A stretch of DNA of 64,000 bases. Origin: Volvox africanus. Lineage: Eukaryota; Chlorophyta; Chlorophyceae; Chlamydomonadales; Volvocaceae. Where the stretch lies: positions 1,631,501-1,695,500 of the forward strand of contig BSDZ01000112.1 in the NCBI GenBank assembly GCA_030268105.1, written 5' to 3'. The translations under genes and the position numbers were made by a program. The notes beneath the pieces were generated by a model that did not search any database, was not told the DNA's origin, and worked only from the letters and a program-made list of their open reading frames with translations. Position 1 is the first letter of the stretch; each line of letters starts with the position of its first letter. Shown here piece by piece: positions 21,279 to 33,179 of the stretch.

Positions 21279-21968
21279 CTTACAGTCTTACAGATCGAAG
21301 CGATGCAATGGATGAAATCGCCGTCAGCGCCGGAAGCAAGCAATCATCACGCGGCGGTGATAAGCGAAGTTTAGGCTTAGCTCGGGCTAAGTAGAATAGC
21401 GTATAGTGATTATATTGTAGAACACACAAGTGTTCTCCGGTATCAAATGTCTTATCTTGCTTAGCCGTCCTCGCATCTGTTATACTCGCAGCATCGCAAT
21501 GTCGTACGATTCACACTAGGAGGCCGATCCTAGATGTGACAACCCTACTGCGTATAGGCGATGTCCAAGCATAACAACGTATAAGCCTTTCTGGCATTCG
21601 CATGATGCAAGGGTCCGAATAACAATATCCGGTTGCAAGGCATGCATCGCGACAAGTGCGGCGCTCTCAACGTGTGCTGTAATGAAGTAATATTATATCA
21701 AATAATATTACTTATCGTTTCATAGCACGAGCATAATGCGCACTTCAATGATTCGGTATTTCATGCATGCTAGGCGGATTTGCTATGATGCGATGTCGCG
21801 ATGGATAATGATAACATGCCAAATGCATATATAAATGTATGCGAATACATCTATATCATGCAGGTTCATTCATATGCAATAATCATTCATGCGTTCATCA
21901 AGATAACACTTTGCCTTGTAGGGTCGCATCGACCTACGCATCGGCGGGAAACGAACCGTAGCACAACA
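21135..21968 (-). repeat. Gypsy LTR, array 3
   Basis: 834 bp, standard junctions on both sides. Confidence 0.9.
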
Positions 21969-23708
21969 CTCTTCACTGGAAAGGTTCCAGAGGTCGATCA
22001 TTTGCGCGTTTTTGGCTGCACGGCTTATGTCCTCGTGCCCAAGGCAAAGCGCAACAAACTGGATCCCGTGAGTCGACGAGGTATAATGGTGGGATATGGC
22101 GATGGGGGCAGCTACCGGATATTATTCCCGGACGGGTCAGTATCAAGACACAGCGATGTTGTATTCGATGAACAACAGGCCACGCACGAACCATACAAAC
22201 CCTCGGACGACAACCGTGACAATGCTGAAACTGACTCCGATTCCGACATGGACGACCCAGAGCCACGACCGAGAGCTGTCCCTATGTCCACCAATGCACA
22301 CAATGGCGATGGCCACGAGCCGAATCCACCTCAACCACCACCTCCCGTAACACGCACAGCGCAAAGCTATCCAAATACAGCGGGAACAGGAGCCGTCAAC
22401 GATGGAGCGGGCCCATCGGGAAGCCAACCAAGGCAAGACCCAATACAACCTGAGGACACCGACGACTCCGACATTGAAGACATGGCAACAGAAGAAGACA
22501 TGGATGAGGACAACACGAGGTTAGCCAACCGCAACCCCATCCACGTGCGAAAGCGCCCATGTGAGTGGTGGCGCACTCAAAGATCGGTGGCAGCGCGTAT
22601 CAACATGGCCGCCAGAATACAAGAACCCAAATCTCACCATGACGCGATCAGAGGCCCTCACCGCATCAAGTGGCAACAAGCAATGAACGACGAGATAATT
22701 GCCCACATGACCAACGGCACATGGGAAATTGGCATTCCACTGCCTGGCACAAACGTCCTACCCTGCCGCTGGGTCTACAAAGTCAAGACATGCCCTGATG
22801 GCTCAATCGATAGATACAAGGCGCGTCTGGTTGCGAAGGGCTTCGCACAACGCGAGGGGGTGGATTTTGGAGAACTGTTTGCACCTACATCACGAGGCTC
22901 ATCATTCCGGGCCATCCTGGCCATCGCCGCCGCAAGGGACTTCGACGTACACCAACTAGATGTCTCCACGGCATTTTTGAACGGCGACCTCAAAGAAGAA
23001 ATCTGGATGAAACCACCACCGGGATACGACCTGGCGACCCCAGGAGCTGCCTGCCGTCTACTCAAGTCGATATATGGCCTCCGCCAAGCATCCCGCTGCT
23101 GGTACGACAAACTGTGCACCAAATTCGCTGAAATCGGACTCACCACATCTAAATCCGACCAAGCGATGTTCGTGAGAGCAAACAACAACAAAGGAGACGT
23201 GTTAGTGCTGGTCCACGTGGACGACATGTGCATTGCGGCTAAAGACCCCGAGCTGATCCGAAATCTCAAGGCAGAAATCAGCAAACTATTCAAGGTGAGA
23301 GATCTTGGCCGCATTGAGGTATTTCTGGGCATGGAAGTTCGACGGCAGCCCAATGGAGAGATCACGCTATCACAATCCAGCTATGTGGAACGCATCCTGC
23401 ATAAGCATGGCATGATCGAGGTTAAACCCAGAGCCATCCCCATAGCTGTGGGCGCAAAACTTCACCTGGACAAAGACACCGAGCTGTTGGAGGATCCGAC
23501 ACCGTACAGAGCACTCATTGGCGAGCTCAACTACCTGGCAGTCAGCACGCGTCCAGACCTTGGCTGTTGTACCTCTCCTTCGTGTTTGCTCATAAGTATC
23601 TGCACGTCTGAAGGCTTTGGACACCGATGCGCGAGCACTTGCAAGTACAGCAAGGCAAGCGCGAGCAAACAGAGACAGCGGAAGACTTCAAGACAAGAAG
23701 AGATATAA
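21801..23708 (+). CDS. Chimeric LTR-copia1-LTR frame, unit 3
   Basis: 635 codons with the architecture of unit 1. It has DVLVLVHVDD instead of DVFVLVHVDD before the RT catalytic aspartates, a variant shared only with the inverted copy at 38397-40538. Copia1 part 21969-23564. Lacks RNase H and the integrase core. Confidence 0.6.
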   Translation: MDNDNMPNAYINVCEYIYIMQVHSYAIIIHAFIKITLCLVGSHRPTHRRETNRSTTLFTGKVPEVDHLRVFGCTAYVLVPKAKRNKLDPVSRRGIMVGYGDGGSYRILFPDGSVSRHSDVVFDEQQATHEPYKPSDDNRDNAETDSDSDMDDPEPRPRAVPMSTNAHNGDGHEPNPPQPPPPVTRTAQSYPNTAGTGAVNDGAGPSGSQPRQDPIQPEDTDDSDIEDMATEEDMDEDNTRLANRNPIHVRKRPCEWWRTQRSVAARINMAARIQEPKSHHDAIRGPHRIKWQQAMNDEIIAHMTNGTWEIGIPLPGTNVLPCRWVYKVKTCPDGSIDRYKARLVAKGFAQREGVDFGELFAPTSRGSSFRAILAIAAARDFDVHQLDVSTAFLNGDLKEEIWMKPPPGYDLATPGAACRLLKSIYGLRQASRCWYDKLCTKFAEIGLTTSKSDQAMFVRANNNKGDVLVLVHVDDMCIAAKDPELIRNLKAEISKLFKVRDLGRIEVFLGMEVRRQPNGEITLSQSSYVERILHKHGMIEVKPRAIPIAVGAKLHLDKDTELLEDPTPYRALIGELNYLAVSTRPDLGCCTSPSCLLISICTSEGFGHRCASTCKYSKASASKQRQRKTSRQEEI

Positions 23709-24398
23709 CTTACAGTCTTACAGATCAAAGCGATGCAATGGACGAAATCGCCGTCAGCGCCGGAAGCAAGCAATCATCACGCGGCGGTGATAAGCGAAGT
23801 TTAGGCTTAGCTCGGGCTAAGTAGAATAGCGTATAGTGATTATATTGTAGAACACACAAGTGTTCTCCGGTATCAAATGTCTTATCTTGCTTAGCCGTCC
23901 TCGCATCTGTTATACTCGCAGCATCGCAATGTCGTACGATTCACACTAGGAGGCCGATCCTAGATGTGACAACCCTACTGCGTATAGGCGATGTCCAAGC
24001 ATAACAACGTATAAGCCTTTCTGGCATTCGCATGATGCAAGGGTCCGAATAACAATATCCGGTTGCAAGGCATGCATCGCGACAAGTGCGGCGCTCTCAA
24101 CGTGTGCTGTAATGAAGTAATATTATATCAAATAATATTACTTATCGTTTCATAGCACGAGCATAATGCGCACTTCAATGATTCGGTATTTCATGCATGC
24201 TAGGCGGATTTGCTATGATGCGATGTCGCGATGGATAATGATAACATGCCAAATGCATATATAAATGTATGCGAATACATCTATATCATGCAGGTTCATT
24301 CATATGCAATAATCATTCATGCGTTCATCAAGATAACACTTTGCCTTGTAGGGTCGCATCGACCTACGCATCGGCGGGAAACGAACCGTAGCACAACA
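23565..24398 (-). repeat. Gypsy LTR, array 4
   Basis: 834 bp, standard junctions. Confidence 0.9.
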
Positions 24399-26138
24399 CT
24401 CTTCACTGGAAAGGTTCCAGAGGTCGATCATTTGCGCGTTTTTGGCTGCACGGCTTATGTCCTCGTGCCCAAGGCAAAGCGCAACAAACTGGATCCCGTG
24501 AGTCGACGAGGTATAATGGTGGGATATGGCGATGGGGGCAGCTACCGGATATTATTCCCGGACGGGTCAGTATCAAGACACAGGGATGTTGTATTCGATG
24601 AACAACAGGCCACGCACGAACCATACAAACCCTCGGACGACAACCGTGACAATGCTGAAACTGACTCCGATTCCGACATGGACGACCCAGAGCCACGACC
24701 GAGAGCTGTCCCTATGTCCACCAATGCACACAATGGCGATGGCCACGAGCCGAATCCACCTCAACCACCACCTCCCGTAACACGCACAGCGCAAAGCTAT
24801 CCAAATACAGCGGGAACAGGAGCCGTCAACGATGGAGCGGGCCCATCGGGAAGCCAACCAAGGCAAGACCCAATACAACCTGAGGACACCGACGACTCCG
24901 ACATTGAAGACATGGCAACAGAAGAAGACATGGATGAGGACAACACGAGGTTAGCCAACCGCAACCCCATCCACGTGCGAAAGCGCCCATGTGAGTGGTG
25001 GCGCACTCAAAGATCGGTGGCAGCGCGTATCAACATGGCCGCCAGAATACAAGAACCCAAATCTCACCATGACGCGATCAGAGGCCCTCACCGCATCAAG
25101 TGGCAACAAGCAATGAACGACGAGATAATTGCCCACATGACCAACGGCACATGGGAAATTGGCATTCCACTGCCTGGCACAAACGTCCTACCCTGCCGCT
25201 GGGTCTACAAAGTCAAGACATGCCCTGATGGCTCAATCGATAGATACAAGGCGCGTCTGGTTGCGAAGGGCTTCGCACAACGCGAGGGGGTGGATTTTGG
25301 AGAACTGTTTGCACCTACATCACGAGGCTCATCATTCCGGGCCATCCTGGCCATCGCCGCCGCAAGGGACTTCGACGTACACCAACTAGATGTCTCCACG
25401 GCATTTTTGAACGGCGACCTCAAAGAAGAAATCTGGATGAAACCACCACCGGGATACGACCTGGCGACCCCAGGAGCTGCCTGCCGTCTACTCAAGTCGA
25501 TATATGGCCTCCGCCAAGCATCCCGCTGCTGGTACGACAAACTGTGCACCAAATTCGCTGAAATCGGACTCACCACATCTAAATCCGACCAAGCGATGTT
25601 CGTGAGAGCAAACAACAACAAAGGAGACGTGTTCGTGCTGGTCCACGTGGACGACATGTGCATTGCGGCTAAAGACCCCGAGCTGATCCGAAATCTCAAG
25701 GCAGAAATCAGCAAACTATTCAAGGTGAGAGATCTTGGCCGCATTGAGGTATTTCTGGGCATGGAAGTTCGACGGCAGCCCAATGGAGAGATCACGCTAT
25801 CACAATCCAGCTATGTGGAACGCATCCTGCATAAGCATGGCATGATCGAGGTTAAACCCAGAGCCATCCCCATAGCTGTGGGCGCAAAACTTCACCTGGA
25901 CAAAGACACCGAGCTGTTGGAGGATCCGACACCGTACAGAGCACTCATTGGCGAGCTCAACTACCTGGCAGTCAGCACGCGTCCAGACCTTGGCTGTTGT
26001 ACCTCTCCTTCGTGTTTGCTCATAAGTATCTGCACGTCTGAAGGCTTTGGACACCGATGCGCGAGCACTTGCAAGTACAGCAAGGCAAGCGCGAGCAAAC
26101 AGAGACAGCGGAAGACTTCAAGACAAGAAGAGATATAA
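24231..26138 (+). CDS. Chimeric LTR-copia1-LTR frame, unit 4
   Basis: 635 codons; copia1 part 24399-25994. One distinguishing change, SRHRDVVF for SRHSDVVF, near the integrase C-terminal region. Otherwise as units 1 and 3. Confidence 0.6.
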   Translation: MDNDNMPNAYINVCEYIYIMQVHSYAIIIHAFIKITLCLVGSHRPTHRRETNRSTTLFTGKVPEVDHLRVFGCTAYVLVPKAKRNKLDPVSRRGIMVGYGDGGSYRILFPDGSVSRHRDVVFDEQQATHEPYKPSDDNRDNAETDSDSDMDDPEPRPRAVPMSTNAHNGDGHEPNPPQPPPPVTRTAQSYPNTAGTGAVNDGAGPSGSQPRQDPIQPEDTDDSDIEDMATEEDMDEDNTRLANRNPIHVRKRPCEWWRTQRSVAARINMAARIQEPKSHHDAIRGPHRIKWQQAMNDEIIAHMTNGTWEIGIPLPGTNVLPCRWVYKVKTCPDGSIDRYKARLVAKGFAQREGVDFGELFAPTSRGSSFRAILAIAAARDFDVHQLDVSTAFLNGDLKEEIWMKPPPGYDLATPGAACRLLKSIYGLRQASRCWYDKLCTKFAEIGLTTSKSDQAMFVRANNNKGDVFVLVHVDDMCIAAKDPELIRNLKAEISKLFKVRDLGRIEVFLGMEVRRQPNGEITLSQSSYVERILHKHGMIEVKPRAIPIAVGAKLHLDKDTELLEDPTPYRALIGELNYLAVSTRPDLGCCTSPSCLLISICTSEGFGHRCASTCKYSKASASKQRQRKTSRQEEI

Positions 26139-26194
26139 CTTACAGTCTTACAGATCGAAGCGATGCAATGGATGAAATCGCCGTCAGCGCCGGA
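25995..26194 (-). repeat. Truncated Gypsy LTR, array 5
   Basis: Only about 200 bp of the LTR remain. A deletion joins LTR ...CGCCGG to copia1 AGGTCGATC, removing about 630 bp of LTR and the first ~20 bp of the copia1 unit. The shared GGA/AGA bases make the exact breakpoint uncertain by 1-2 nt. Confidence 0.88.
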
Positions 26195-27629
26195 GGTCGA
26201 TCATTTGCGCGTTTTTGGCTGCACGGCTTATGTCCTCGTGCCCAAGGCAAAGCGCAACAAACTGGATCCCGTGAGTCGACGAGGTATAATGGTGGGATAT
26301 GGCGATGGGGGCAGCTACCGGATCTTATTCCCGGACGGGTCAGTATCAAGACACAGCGATGTTGTATTCGATGAACAACAGGCCACGCACGAACCATACA
26401 AACCCTCGGACGACAACCGTGACAATGCTGAAACTGACTCCGATTCCGACATGGACGACCCCGACGTGCGAAAGCGCCCATGTGAGTGGTGGCGCACTCA
26501 AAGATCGGTGGCAGCGCGTATCAACATGGCCGCCAGAATACAAGAACCCAAATCTCACCATGACGCGATCAGAGGCCCTCACCGCATCAAGTGGCAACAA
26601 GCAATGAACGACGAGATAATTGCCCACATGACCAACGGCACATGGGAAATTGGCATTCCACTGCCTGGCACAAACGTCCTACCCTGCCGCTGGGTCTACA
26701 AAGTCAAGACATGCCCTGATGGCTCAATCGATAGATACAAGGCGCGTCTGGTTGCGAAGGGCTTCGCACAACGCGAGGGGGTGGATTTTGGAGAACTGTT
26801 TGCACCTACATCACGAGGCTCATCATTCCGGGCCATCCTGGCCATCGCCGCCGCAAGGGACTTCGACGTACACCAACTAGATGTCTCCACGGCATTTTTG
26901 AATGGCGACCTCAAAGAAGAAATCTGGATGAAACCACCACCGGGATACGACCTGGCGACCCCAGGAGCTGCCTGCCGTCTACTCAAGTCGATATATGGCC
27001 TCCGCCAAGCATCCCGCTGCTGGTACGACAAACTGTGCACCAAATTCGCTGAAATCGGACTCACCACATCTAAATCCGACCAAGCGATGTTCGTGAGAGC
27101 AAACAACAACAAAGGAGACGTGTTCGTGCTGGTCCACGTGGACGACATGTGCATTGCGGCTAAAGACCCCGAGCTGATCCGAAATCTCAAGGCAGAAATC
27201 AGCAAACTATTCAAGGTGAGAGATCTTGGCCGCATTGAGGTATTTCTGGGCATGGAAGTTCGACGGCAGCCCAATGGAGAGATCACGCTATCACAATCCA
27301 GCTATGTGGAACGCATCCTGCATAAGCATGGCATGATCGAGGTTAAACCCAGAGCCATCCCCATAGCTGTGGGCGCAAAACTTCACCTGGACAAAGACAC
27401 CGAGCTGTTGGAGGATCCGACACCGTACAGAGCACTCATTGGCGAGCTCAACTACCTGGCAGTCAGCACGCGTCCAGACCTTGGCTGTTGTACCTCTCCT
27501 TCGTGTTTGCTCATAAGTATCTGCACGTCTGAAGGCTTTGGACACCGATGCGCGAGCACTTGCAAGTACAGCAAGGCAAGCGCGAGCAAACAGAGACAGC
27601 GGAAGACTTCAAGACAAGAAGAGATATAA
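26163..27629 (+). CDS. Chimeric frame, unit 5, lacking the acidic linker
   Basis: 488-codon frame that starts in the truncated LTR. The copia1 part (about 26195-27485) has a second in-frame deletion at about 26461 (MDDP|DVRKRP) that removes the ~90-residue acidic/proline-rich linker between the integrase and RT regions. The RT domain with HVDDMC is complete to TRPDLG. Two deletions in one unit and none in its neighbours suggest this unit is older or broke separately. Confidence 0.6.
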   Translation: MQWMKSPSAPEVDHLRVFGCTAYVLVPKAKRNKLDPVSRRGIMVGYGDGGSYRILFPDGSVSRHSDVVFDEQQATHEPYKPSDDNRDNAETDSDSDMDDPDVRKRPCEWWRTQRSVAARINMAARIQEPKSHHDAIRGPHRIKWQQAMNDEIIAHMTNGTWEIGIPLPGTNVLPCRWVYKVKTCPDGSIDRYKARLVAKGFAQREGVDFGELFAPTSRGSSFRAILAIAAARDFDVHQLDVSTAFLNGDLKEEIWMKPPPGYDLATPGAACRLLKSIYGLRQASRCWYDKLCTKFAEIGLTTSKSDQAMFVRANNNKGDVFVLVHVDDMCIAAKDPELIRNLKAEISKLFKVRDLGRIEVFLGMEVRRQPNGEITLSQSSYVERILHKHGMIEVKPRAIPIAVGAKLHLDKDTELLEDPTPYRALIGELNYLAVSTRPDLGCCTSPSCLLISICTSEGFGHRCASTCKYSKASASKQRQRKTSRQEEI

Positions 27630-28319
27630 CTTACAGTCTTACAGATCGAAGCGATGCAATGGATGAAATCGCCGTCAGCGCCGGAAGCAAGCAATCATCA
27701 CGCGGCGGTGATAAGCGAAGTTTAGGCTTAGCTCGGGCTAAGTAGAATAGCGTATAGTGATTATATTGTAGAACACACAAGTGTTCTCCGGTATCAAATG
27801 TCTTATCTTGCTTAGCCGTCCTCGCATCTGTTATACTCGCAGCATCGCAATGTCGTACGATTCACACTAGGAGGCCGATCCTAGATGTGACAACCCTACT
27901 GCGTATAGGCGATGTCCAAGCATAACAACGTATAAGCCTTTCTGGCATTCGCATGATGCAAGGGTCCGAATAACAATATCCGGTTGCAAGGCATGCATCG
28001 CGACAAGTGCGGCGCTCTCAACGTGTGCTGTAATGAAGTAATATTATATCAAATAATATTACTTATCGTTTCATAGCACGAGCATAATGCGCACTTCAAT
28101 GATTCGGTATTTCATGCATGCTAGGCGGATTTGCTATGATGCGATGTCGCGATGGATAATGATAACATGCCAAATGCATATATAAATGTATGCGAATACA
28201 TCTATATCATGCAGGTTCATTCATATGCAATAATCATTCATGCGTTCATCAAGATAACACTTTGCCTTGTAGGGTCGCATCGACCTACGCATCGGCGGGA
28301 AACGAACCGTAGCACAACA
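27486..28319 (-). repeat. Gypsy LTR, array 6
   Basis: 834 bp, standard junctions. Confidence 0.9.
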
Positions 28320-30059
28320 CTCTTCACTGGAAAGGTTCCAGAGGTCGATCATTTGCGCGTTTTTGGCTGCACGGCTTATGTCCTCGTGCCCAAGGCAAAG
28401 CGCAACAAACTGGATCCCGTGAGTCGACGAGGTATAATGGTGGGATATGGCGATGGGGGCAGCTACCGGATATTATTCCCGGACGGGTCAGTATCAAGAC
28501 ACAGCGATGTTGTATTCGATGAACAACAGGCCACGCACGAACCATACAAACCCTCGGACGACAACCGTGACAATGCTGAAACTGACTCCGATTCCGACAT
28601 GGACGACCCAGAGCCACGACCGAGAGCTGTCCCTATGTCCACCAATGCACACAATGGCGATGGCCACGAGCCGAATCCACCTCAACCACCACCTCCCGTA
28701 ACACGCACAGCGCAAAGCTATCCAAATACAGCGGGAACAGGAGCCGTCAACGATGGAGCGGGCCCATCGGGAAGCCAACCAAGGCAAGACCCAATACAAC
28801 CTGAGGACACCGACGACTCCGACATTGAAGACATGGCAACAGAAGAAGACATGGATGAGGACAACACGAGGTTAGCCAACCGCAACCCCATCCGCGTGCG
28901 AAAGCGCCCATGTGAGTGGTGGCGCACTCAAAGATCGGTGGCAGCGCGTATCAACATGGCCGCCAGAATACAAGAACCCAAATCTCACCATGACGCGATC
29001 AGAGGCCCTCACCGCATCAAGTGGCAACAAGCGATGAACGACGAGATAATTGCCCACATGACCAACGGCACATGGGAAATTGGCATTCCACTGCCTGGCA
29101 CAAACGTCCTACCCTGCCGCTGGGTCTACAAAGTCAAGACATTCCCTGATGGCTCAATCGACAGATACAAGGCGCGTCTGGTTGCGAAGGGCTTCACACA
29201 ACGCGAGGGGGTGGATTTTGGAGAACTGTTTGCACCTACATCACGAGGCTCATCATTCCGGGCCATCCTGGCCATCGCCGCCGCAAGGGACTTCGACGTA
29301 CACCAACTAGATGTCTCCACGGCATTTTTGAATGGCGACCTCAAAGAAGAAATCTGGATGAAACCACCACCGGGATACGACCTGGCGACCCCAGGAGCTG
29401 CCTGCCGTCTACTCAAGTCGATATATGGCCTCCGCCAAGCATCCCGCTGCTGGTACGACAAACTGTGCACCAAATTCGCTGAAATCGGACTCACCACATC
29501 TAAATCCGACCAAGCGATGTTCGTGAGAGCAAACAACAACAAAGGAGACGTGTTCGTGCTGGTCCACGTGGACGACATGTGCATTGCGGCTAAAGACCCC
29601 GAGCTGATCCGAAATCTCAAGGCAGAAATCAGCAAACTATTCAAGGTGAGAGATCTTGGCCGCATTGAGGTATTTCTGGGCATGGAAGTTCGACGGCAGC
29701 CCAATGGAGAGATCACGCTATCACAATCCAGCTATGTGGAACGCATCCTGCATAAGCATGGCATGATCGAGGTTAAACCCAGAGCCATCCCCATAGCTGT
29801 GGGCGCAAAACTTCACCTGGACAAAGACACCGAGCTGTTGGAGGATCCGACACCGTACAGAGCACTCATTGGCGAGCTCAACTACCTGGCAGTCAGCACG
29901 CGTCCAGACCTTGGCTGTTGTACCTCTCCTTCGTGTTTGCTCATAAGTATCTGCACGTCTGAAGGCTTTGGACACCGATGCGCGAGCACTTGCAAGTACA
30001 GCAAGGCAAGCGCGAGCAAACAGAGACAGCGGAAGACTTCAAGACAAGAAGAGATATAA
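28152..30059 (+). CDS. Chimeric LTR-copia1-LTR frame, unit 6
   Basis: 635 codons; copia1 part 28320-29915. Marked by NPIRVRKRP, KTFPDG and GFTQREG. Its protein is identical to that of unit 7. Confidence 0.6.
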   Translation: MDNDNMPNAYINVCEYIYIMQVHSYAIIIHAFIKITLCLVGSHRPTHRRETNRSTTLFTGKVPEVDHLRVFGCTAYVLVPKAKRNKLDPVSRRGIMVGYGDGGSYRILFPDGSVSRHSDVVFDEQQATHEPYKPSDDNRDNAETDSDSDMDDPEPRPRAVPMSTNAHNGDGHEPNPPQPPPPVTRTAQSYPNTAGTGAVNDGAGPSGSQPRQDPIQPEDTDDSDIEDMATEEDMDEDNTRLANRNPIRVRKRPCEWWRTQRSVAARINMAARIQEPKSHHDAIRGPHRIKWQQAMNDEIIAHMTNGTWEIGIPLPGTNVLPCRWVYKVKTFPDGSIDRYKARLVAKGFTQREGVDFGELFAPTSRGSSFRAILAIAAARDFDVHQLDVSTAFLNGDLKEEIWMKPPPGYDLATPGAACRLLKSIYGLRQASRCWYDKLCTKFAEIGLTTSKSDQAMFVRANNNKGDVFVLVHVDDMCIAAKDPELIRNLKAEISKLFKVRDLGRIEVFLGMEVRRQPNGEITLSQSSYVERILHKHGMIEVKPRAIPIAVGAKLHLDKDTELLEDPTPYRALIGELNYLAVSTRPDLGCCTSPSCLLISICTSEGFGHRCASTCKYSKASASKQRQRKTSRQEEI

Positions 30060-30749
30060 CTTACAGTCTTACAGATCGAAGCGATGCAATGGATGAAATC
30101 GCCGTCAGCGCCGGAAGCAAGCAATCATCACGCGGCGGTGATAAGCGAAGTTTAGGCTTAGCTCGGGCTAAGTAGAATAGCGTATAGTGATTATATTGTA
30201 GAACACACAAGTGTTCTCCGGTATCAAATGTCTTATCTTGCTTAGCCGTCCTCGCATCTGTTATACTCGCAGCATCGCAATGTCGTACGATTCACACTAG
30301 GAGGCCGATCCTAGATGTGACAACCCTACTGCGTATAGGCGATGTCCAAGCATAACAACGTATAAGCCTTTCTGGCATTCGCATGATGCAAGGGTCCGAA
30401 TAACAATATCCGGTTGCAAGGCATGCATCGCGACAAGTGCGGCGCTCTCAACGTGTGCTGTAATGAAGTAATATTATATCAAATAATATTACTTATCGTT
30501 TCATAGCACGAGCATAATGCGCACTTCAATGATTCGGTATTTCATGCATGCTAGGCGGATTTGCTATGATGCGATGTCGCGATGGATAATGATAACATGC
30601 CAAATGCATATATAAATGTATGCGAATACATCTATATCATGCAGGTTCATTCATATGCAATAATCATTCATGCGTTCATCAAGATAACACTTTGCCTTGT
30701 AGGGTCGCATCGACCTACGCATCGGCGGGAAACGAACCGTAGCACAACA
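29916..30749 (-). repeat. Gypsy LTR, array 7
   Basis: 834 bp, standard junctions. Confidence 0.9.
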
Positions 30750-32489
30750 CTCTTCACTGGAAAGGTTCCAGAGGTCGATCATTTGCGCGTTTTTGGCTGC
30801 ACGGCTTATGTCCTCGTGCCCAAGGCAAAGCGCAACAAACTGGATCCCGTGAGTCGACGAGGTATAATGGTGGGATATGGCGATGGGGGCAGCTACCGGA
30901 TATTATTCCCGGACGGGTCAGTATCAAGACACAGCGATGTTGTATTCGATGAACAACAGGCCACGCACGAACCATACAAACCCTCGGACGACAACCGTGA
31001 CAATGCTGAAACTGACTCCGATTCCGACATGGACGACCCAGAGCCACGACCGAGAGCTGTCCCTATGTCCACCAATGCACACAATGGCGATGGCCACGAG
31101 CCGAATCCACCTCAACCACCACCTCCCGTAACACGCACAGCGCAAAGCTATCCAAATACAGCGGGAACAGGAGCCGTCAACGATGGAGCGGGCCCATCGG
31201 GAAGCCAACCAAGGCAAGACCCAATACAACCTGAGGACACCGACGACTCCGACATTGAAGACATGGCAACAGAAGAAGACATGGATGAGGACAACACGAG
31301 GTTAGCCAACCGCAACCCCATCCGCGTGCGAAAGCGCCCATGTGAGTGGTGGCGCACTCAAAGATCGGTGGCAGCGCGTATCAACATGGCCGCCAGAATA
31401 CAAGAACCCAAATCTCACCATGACGCGATCAGAGGCCCTCACCGCATCAAGTGGCAACAAGCGATGAACGACGAGATAATTGCCCACATGACCAACGGCA
31501 CATGGGAAATTGGCATTCCACTGCCTGGCACAAACGTCCTACCCTGCCGCTGGGTCTACAAAGTCAAGACATTCCCTGATGGCTCAATCGACAGATACAA
31601 GGCGCGTCTGGTTGCGAAGGGCTTCACACAACGCGAGGGGGTGGATTTTGGAGAACTGTTTGCACCTACATCACGAGGCTCATCATTCCGGGCCATCCTG
31701 GCCATCGCCGCCGCAAGGGACTTCGACGTACACCAACTAGATGTCTCCACGGCATTTTTGAATGGCGACCTCAAAGAAGAAATCTGGATGAAACCACCAC
31801 CGGGATACGACCTGGCGACCCCAGGAGCTGCCTGCCGTCTACTCAAGTCGATATATGGCCTCCGCCAAGCATCCCGCTGCTGGTACGACAAACTGTGCAC
31901 CAAATTCGCTGAAATCGGACTCACCACATCTAAATCCGACCAAGCGATGTTCGTGAGAGCAAACAACAACAAAGGAGACGTGTTCGTGCTGGTCCACGTG
32001 GACGACATGTGCATTGCGGCTAAAGACCCCGAGCTGATCCGAAATCTCAAGGCAGAAATCAGCAAACTATTCAAGGTGAGAGATCTTGGCCGCATTGAGG
32101 TATTTCTGGGCATGGAAGTTCGACGGCAGCCCAATGGAGAGATCACGCTATCACAATCCAGCTATGTGGAACGCATCCTGCATAAGCATGGCATGATCGA
32201 GGTTAAACCCAGAGCCATCCCCATAGCTGTGGGCGCAAAACTTCACCTGGACAAAGACACCGAGCTGTTGGAGGATCCGACACCGTACAGAGCACTCATT
32301 GGCGAGCTCAACTACCTGGCAGTCAGCACGCGTCCAGACCTTGGCTGTTGTACCTCTCCTTCGTGTTTGCTCATAAGTATCTGCACGTCTGAAGGCTTTG
32401 GACACCGATGCGCGAGCACTTGCAAGTACAGCAAGGCAAGCGCGAGCAAACAGAGACAGCGGAAGACTTCAAGACAAGAAGAGATATAA
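30582..32489 (+). CDS. Chimeric LTR-copia1-LTR frame, unit 7
   Basis: 635 codons; copia1 part 30750-32345. Same protein as unit 6, so the two are products of one very recent 2,430-bp duplication. Confidence 0.6.
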   Translation: MDNDNMPNAYINVCEYIYIMQVHSYAIIIHAFIKITLCLVGSHRPTHRRETNRSTTLFTGKVPEVDHLRVFGCTAYVLVPKAKRNKLDPVSRRGIMVGYGDGGSYRILFPDGSVSRHSDVVFDEQQATHEPYKPSDDNRDNAETDSDSDMDDPEPRPRAVPMSTNAHNGDGHEPNPPQPPPPVTRTAQSYPNTAGTGAVNDGAGPSGSQPRQDPIQPEDTDDSDIEDMATEEDMDEDNTRLANRNPIRVRKRPCEWWRTQRSVAARINMAARIQEPKSHHDAIRGPHRIKWQQAMNDEIIAHMTNGTWEIGIPLPGTNVLPCRWVYKVKTFPDGSIDRYKARLVAKGFTQREGVDFGELFAPTSRGSSFRAILAIAAARDFDVHQLDVSTAFLNGDLKEEIWMKPPPGYDLATPGAACRLLKSIYGLRQASRCWYDKLCTKFAEIGLTTSKSDQAMFVRANNNKGDVFVLVHVDDMCIAAKDPELIRNLKAEISKLFKVRDLGRIEVFLGMEVRRQPNGEITLSQSSYVERILHKHGMIEVKPRAIPIAVGAKLHLDKDTELLEDPTPYRALIGELNYLAVSTRPDLGCCTSPSCLLISICTSEGFGHRCASTCKYSKASASKQRQRKTSRQEEI

Positions 32490-33179
32490 CTTACAGTCTT
32501 ACAGATCGAAGCGATGCAATGGATGAAATCGCCGTCAGCGCCGGAAGCAAGCAATCATCACGCGGCGGTGATAAGCGAAGTTTAGGCTTAGCTCGGGCTA
32601 AGTAGAATAGCGTATAGTGATTATATTGTAGAACACACAAGTGTTCTCCGGTATCAAATGTCTTATCTTGCTTAGCCGTCCTCGCATCTGTTATACTCGC
32701 AGCATCGCAATGTCGTACGATTCACACTAGGAGGCCGATCCTAGATGTGACAACCCTACTGCGTATAGGCGATGTCCAAGCATAACAACGTATAAGCCTT
32801 TCTGGCATTCGCATGATGCAAGGGTCCGAATAACAATATCCGGTTGCAAGGCATGCATCGCGACAAGTGCGGCGCTCTCAACGTGTGCTGTAATGAAGTA
32901 ATATTATATCAAATAATATTACTTATCGTTTCATAGCACGAGCATAATGCGCACTTCAATGATTCGGTATTTCATGCATGCTAGGCGGATTTGCTATGAT
33001 GCGATGTCGCGATGGATAATGATAACATGCCAAATGCATATATAAATGTATGCGAATACATCTATATCATGCAGGTTCATTCATATGCAATAATCATTCA
33101 TGCGTTCATCAAGATAACACTTTGCCTTGTAGGGTCGCATCGACCTACGCATCGGCGGGAAACGAACCGTAGCACAACA
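32346..33179 (-). repeat. Gypsy LTR, array 8
   Basis: 834 bp, standard junctions. Confidence 0.9.
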